NCBI GenBank assembly: GCA_963754645.1
Contig: CAVWGP010000011.1
Span: forward strand, 1,302,001-1,366,000
DNA length: 64,000 nucleotides
Direction: 5' to 3'
DNA from: CAVWGP01 sp963754645
GTDB taxonomy: Bacteria > Pseudomonadota > Alphaproteobacteria > Bin65
Position 1 is the stretch's first letter. Every line of letters starts with the position of its first letter. Below the pieces are notes generated by a model that saw only the letters and a program-made list of their open reading frames with translations, was not told the DNA's origin and did no database searches. Both the position numbers and the translations under genes were made by a program. Shown here piece by piece: positions 62,348 through 64,000 of this stretch.

Positions 62348-62774
62348 GCTTGCCCGCGCTCGATAATCTGGTGCGCATCGGCCAACTCAAGGCCGAGCCG
62401 CGCAACGAAGCCGAGATCCGCCGCATGCTGGCAATGGCGCGCACCCGTCTCGCGGACGCCAGATTGGCCAGCGTCTCGCCGGAAGGCCGCTTCACGAGCG
62501 CTTACAACGCCGCGCACGCGGCCGCCTTGTCCGCCCTGCGATGGCATGGTTATCGCAGCGAAAACCGCTACGCCGTGTTTCAATGCCTCACGCACACGCT
62601 GCATTGGCCCGCGCCCCGCTGGCGCGTGCTGGATGCGGCCCACCGGAAACGGAATCTGGCCGAATACGAAGGTAGTCTGGACGTAGAAGAATCCACCATC
62701 GCGGAGCTGTGCAGTCTGGTTGCGGAGCTTGATCGCCGACGTGGCAAAGCTGGTCGAAATCGCAGGAACGATGA
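62344..62774 (+). CDS. HEPN-domain toxin-like protein (frameshifted)
   Basis: Starts at TTG 62344 (LSLPALDNLVRIGQLKAEPR), overlapping the MNT stop. MLAMARTRLADARLASVSPE and GRFTSAYNAAHAAALSALRW form the four-helix HEPN fold; RKRNLAEYEG is a motif common in MNT-linked HEPN proteins. One extra base near 62728 and a second before 62771 are needed to end at the TGA overlapping the hsdR ATG; corrected length 142 residues. As read, the frame would continue into hsdR. HEPN proteins of this type are often RNases. Confidence 0.7.
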
Positions 62775-64000
62775 ACGAAGCCGAAACCCGAGCCGAGCAC
62801 ATCGATCCCGCGCTGAAGGCGGCGGGCTGGGGCGTCGTCGAGGGCAGCCGCATCCGGCGCGAGTATCCGATCACGCTGGGCCGCATCGAAGGCCACGGCC
62901 GGCGCGGCAAGGCGCTCACCGCCGATTACGTGCTGGTGTATCGCAACACCAAGCTGGCCGTCATCGAGGCCAAGGCGTGGGACGAAGCAGCTGACCGAAG
63001 GCGTGGCGCAGGCCAAGAACTACGCCGGCAAGCTGGCCGTCCGCTTCACCTACGCCACCAACGGGCAGGGCATCTACGGCATCGACATGCAGACCGGCAC
63101 GGAAGGCGAAGTCGCCGCGCTATCCCGACGCCGGACGAACTCTGGGACGCTGACCTTCGCCGAAGCCGAACGCCTGGCGCGACCGCTTCGCCGCCGTGCC
63201 GTTCGAGGACAAGGGCGGCTCGCATCCCAGCCGCTACTATCAGGACATCGCCGTCGAGCGGGTGATGGAGGCCATCGCCGACGAGCCGGCAGCGCATCCT
63301 GCTGACGCTCGCCACCGGCACGGGCAAGACCTTCATCGCCTTTCAGATCGCGTGGAAGCTGTTCCACAGCCGCTGGAACCTGAGCCGCGAGCCGTCGCGC
63401 CGCCCGCGCATCCTGTTCCTCGCCGACCGCAACATCCTCGCCAACCAGGCCTACAACGCCTTCTCCGCCTTCCCCGAGGACGCGCTGGTGCGCATCGAGC
63501 CGGACGACATCCGCAAGAAGGGCAAGGTGCCGAAGAACGGCAGCCTGTTCTTCACCATCTTCCAGACCTTCATGAGCGGGCCGCCGAAGGACGGCAAGCC
63601 GTCGCCCTACTTCGGCGAGTATCCGCCGGACTTCTTCGACTTCATCGTCATCGACGAGTGCCATCGCGGCGGCGCGAACGACGAGAGCAACTGGCGCGGC
63701 ATCCTCGAATACTTCGCCCCCGCCGTGCAGCTCGGCCTGACCGCCACGCCCAAGCGCAAGGACAACGTGGACACCTACGCCTACTTCGGCGAGCCGGTCT
63801 ACATCTACTCGCTCAAGGAAGGCATCAACGACGGCTTCCTGACGCCGTTCAAGGTGAAGCAGATTTCCACGACGCTCGACGAGTATGTCTACACGCCCGA
63901 CGACAAGCTGATCGAAGGCGAGATCGAGGCCGGCAAGCGCTACACGGAAACCGACTTCAACAAGATCATCGAGATCAAGGAGCGCGAAGCGCACCGCGTG
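62771..64000 (+). CDS. hsdR: Type I restriction endonuclease, HsdR (partial, frameshifted start)
   Basis: The ATP-dependent translocase/nuclease subunit, cut by the window edge. It starts MNEAETRAEHIDPALKAAGW. The nuclease region has D (in LTADYVLVYRN) and the ExK pair in LAVIEAKAW, with QAKNYAGKL. Six single-base insertions lie between 62987 and 63285. From about 63290 the frame is clean: helicase Walker A LATGTGKTFIAFQIAWKL, motif II FIVIDECHRGGAN, and motif III LGLTATPKRKDNVDTYAYFG. It cleaves unmodified DNA in complex with HsdM and HsdS. The C-terminal part is beyond the window. Confidence 0.88.

Overview
The window is a high-GC, gene-dense chromosome segment. It most resembles a soil or rhizosphere alphaproteobacterium (Rhodospirillales- or Hyphomicrobiales-like). 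That guess rests on the GC-rich codon use, three TRAP dicarboxylate-type systems, two hydantoinase/oxoprolinase modules, a Tad-type pilus fragment and heterotetrameric sarcosine oxidase genes. No rRNA, tRNA or CRISPR array was recognised.

Layout. 1-4893 (-): an oligopeptide ABC operon (DppA-B-C-D-F order, the last gene cut by the window edge). 5012-6244: a small decayed island with a RelB/DinJ antitoxin, a truncated YafQ-like toxin running into a cluster of palindromic 13-mers, a frameshifted HigA and a scrap of HigB. 6329-8795 (+): creatininase-family amidohydrolase, ketopantoate-reductase-like enzyme and SDR. 8957-13823: a hydantoin-racemase-like gene facing 3-hydroxyanthranilate dioxygenase, then a flavin monooxygenase, MeaB GTPase, a stand-alone B12-binding subunit and an alpha/beta hydrolase. 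13927-16179 (+): an orphan TRAP binding protein and an MFS exporter. 16402-20085: Tad pilin-like genes (TadG with vWA domain; two TadE) around about 1 kb of repeat-rich DNA. 20284-28351 (-): HyuA-HyuB fusion, enoyl-CoA hydratase, P450 and TRAP DctQM. 28568-35970 (+): luciferase-like oxidoreductase, a metal-site-less M24 protein and soxBDAG. 36327-38045 (+): an unusual tandem alpha/beta-hydrolase protein. 38056-43735 (-): a polyamine-type ABC importer with a fused double permease, a DoeA-like M24 hydrolase and a class I amidotransferase. 43846-52813 (+): DapA-like lyase, HyuA, HyuB, TRAP DctPQM and UbiD decarboxylase, tightly packed. 53254-58748: an IS5-type transposase scrap, a VOC protein, a third TRAP system, a TIR-bounded repeat, an MFS transporter and a tiny membrane protein. 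58930-64000 (+): a type I restriction-modification locus (hsdM, a half-length hsdS, then hsdR running off the end), interrupted by a GxxExxY cassette bounded by inverted repeats, a RhuM scrap and an MNT/HEPN toxin-antitoxin pair.

How it works together: most of the window is import plus first-step catabolism of N-containing and carboxylated small molecules. Each importer sits next to ring-opening, amidohydrolase or oxidase genes, with ATGA/GTGA overlaps implying translational coupling. No classical transcription regulator (LysR, GntR, IclR or TetR type) was seen among these genes.

A caution for any user: at least seven host genes before 58 kb, and nearly every gene from 58.9 to 63.3 kb, need single-base removals to restore the family's reading frame. 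Every case I could work out is a +1 insertion. This looks more like insertion-type sequence error than biological decay, so the affected genes are described as they would read when corrected.
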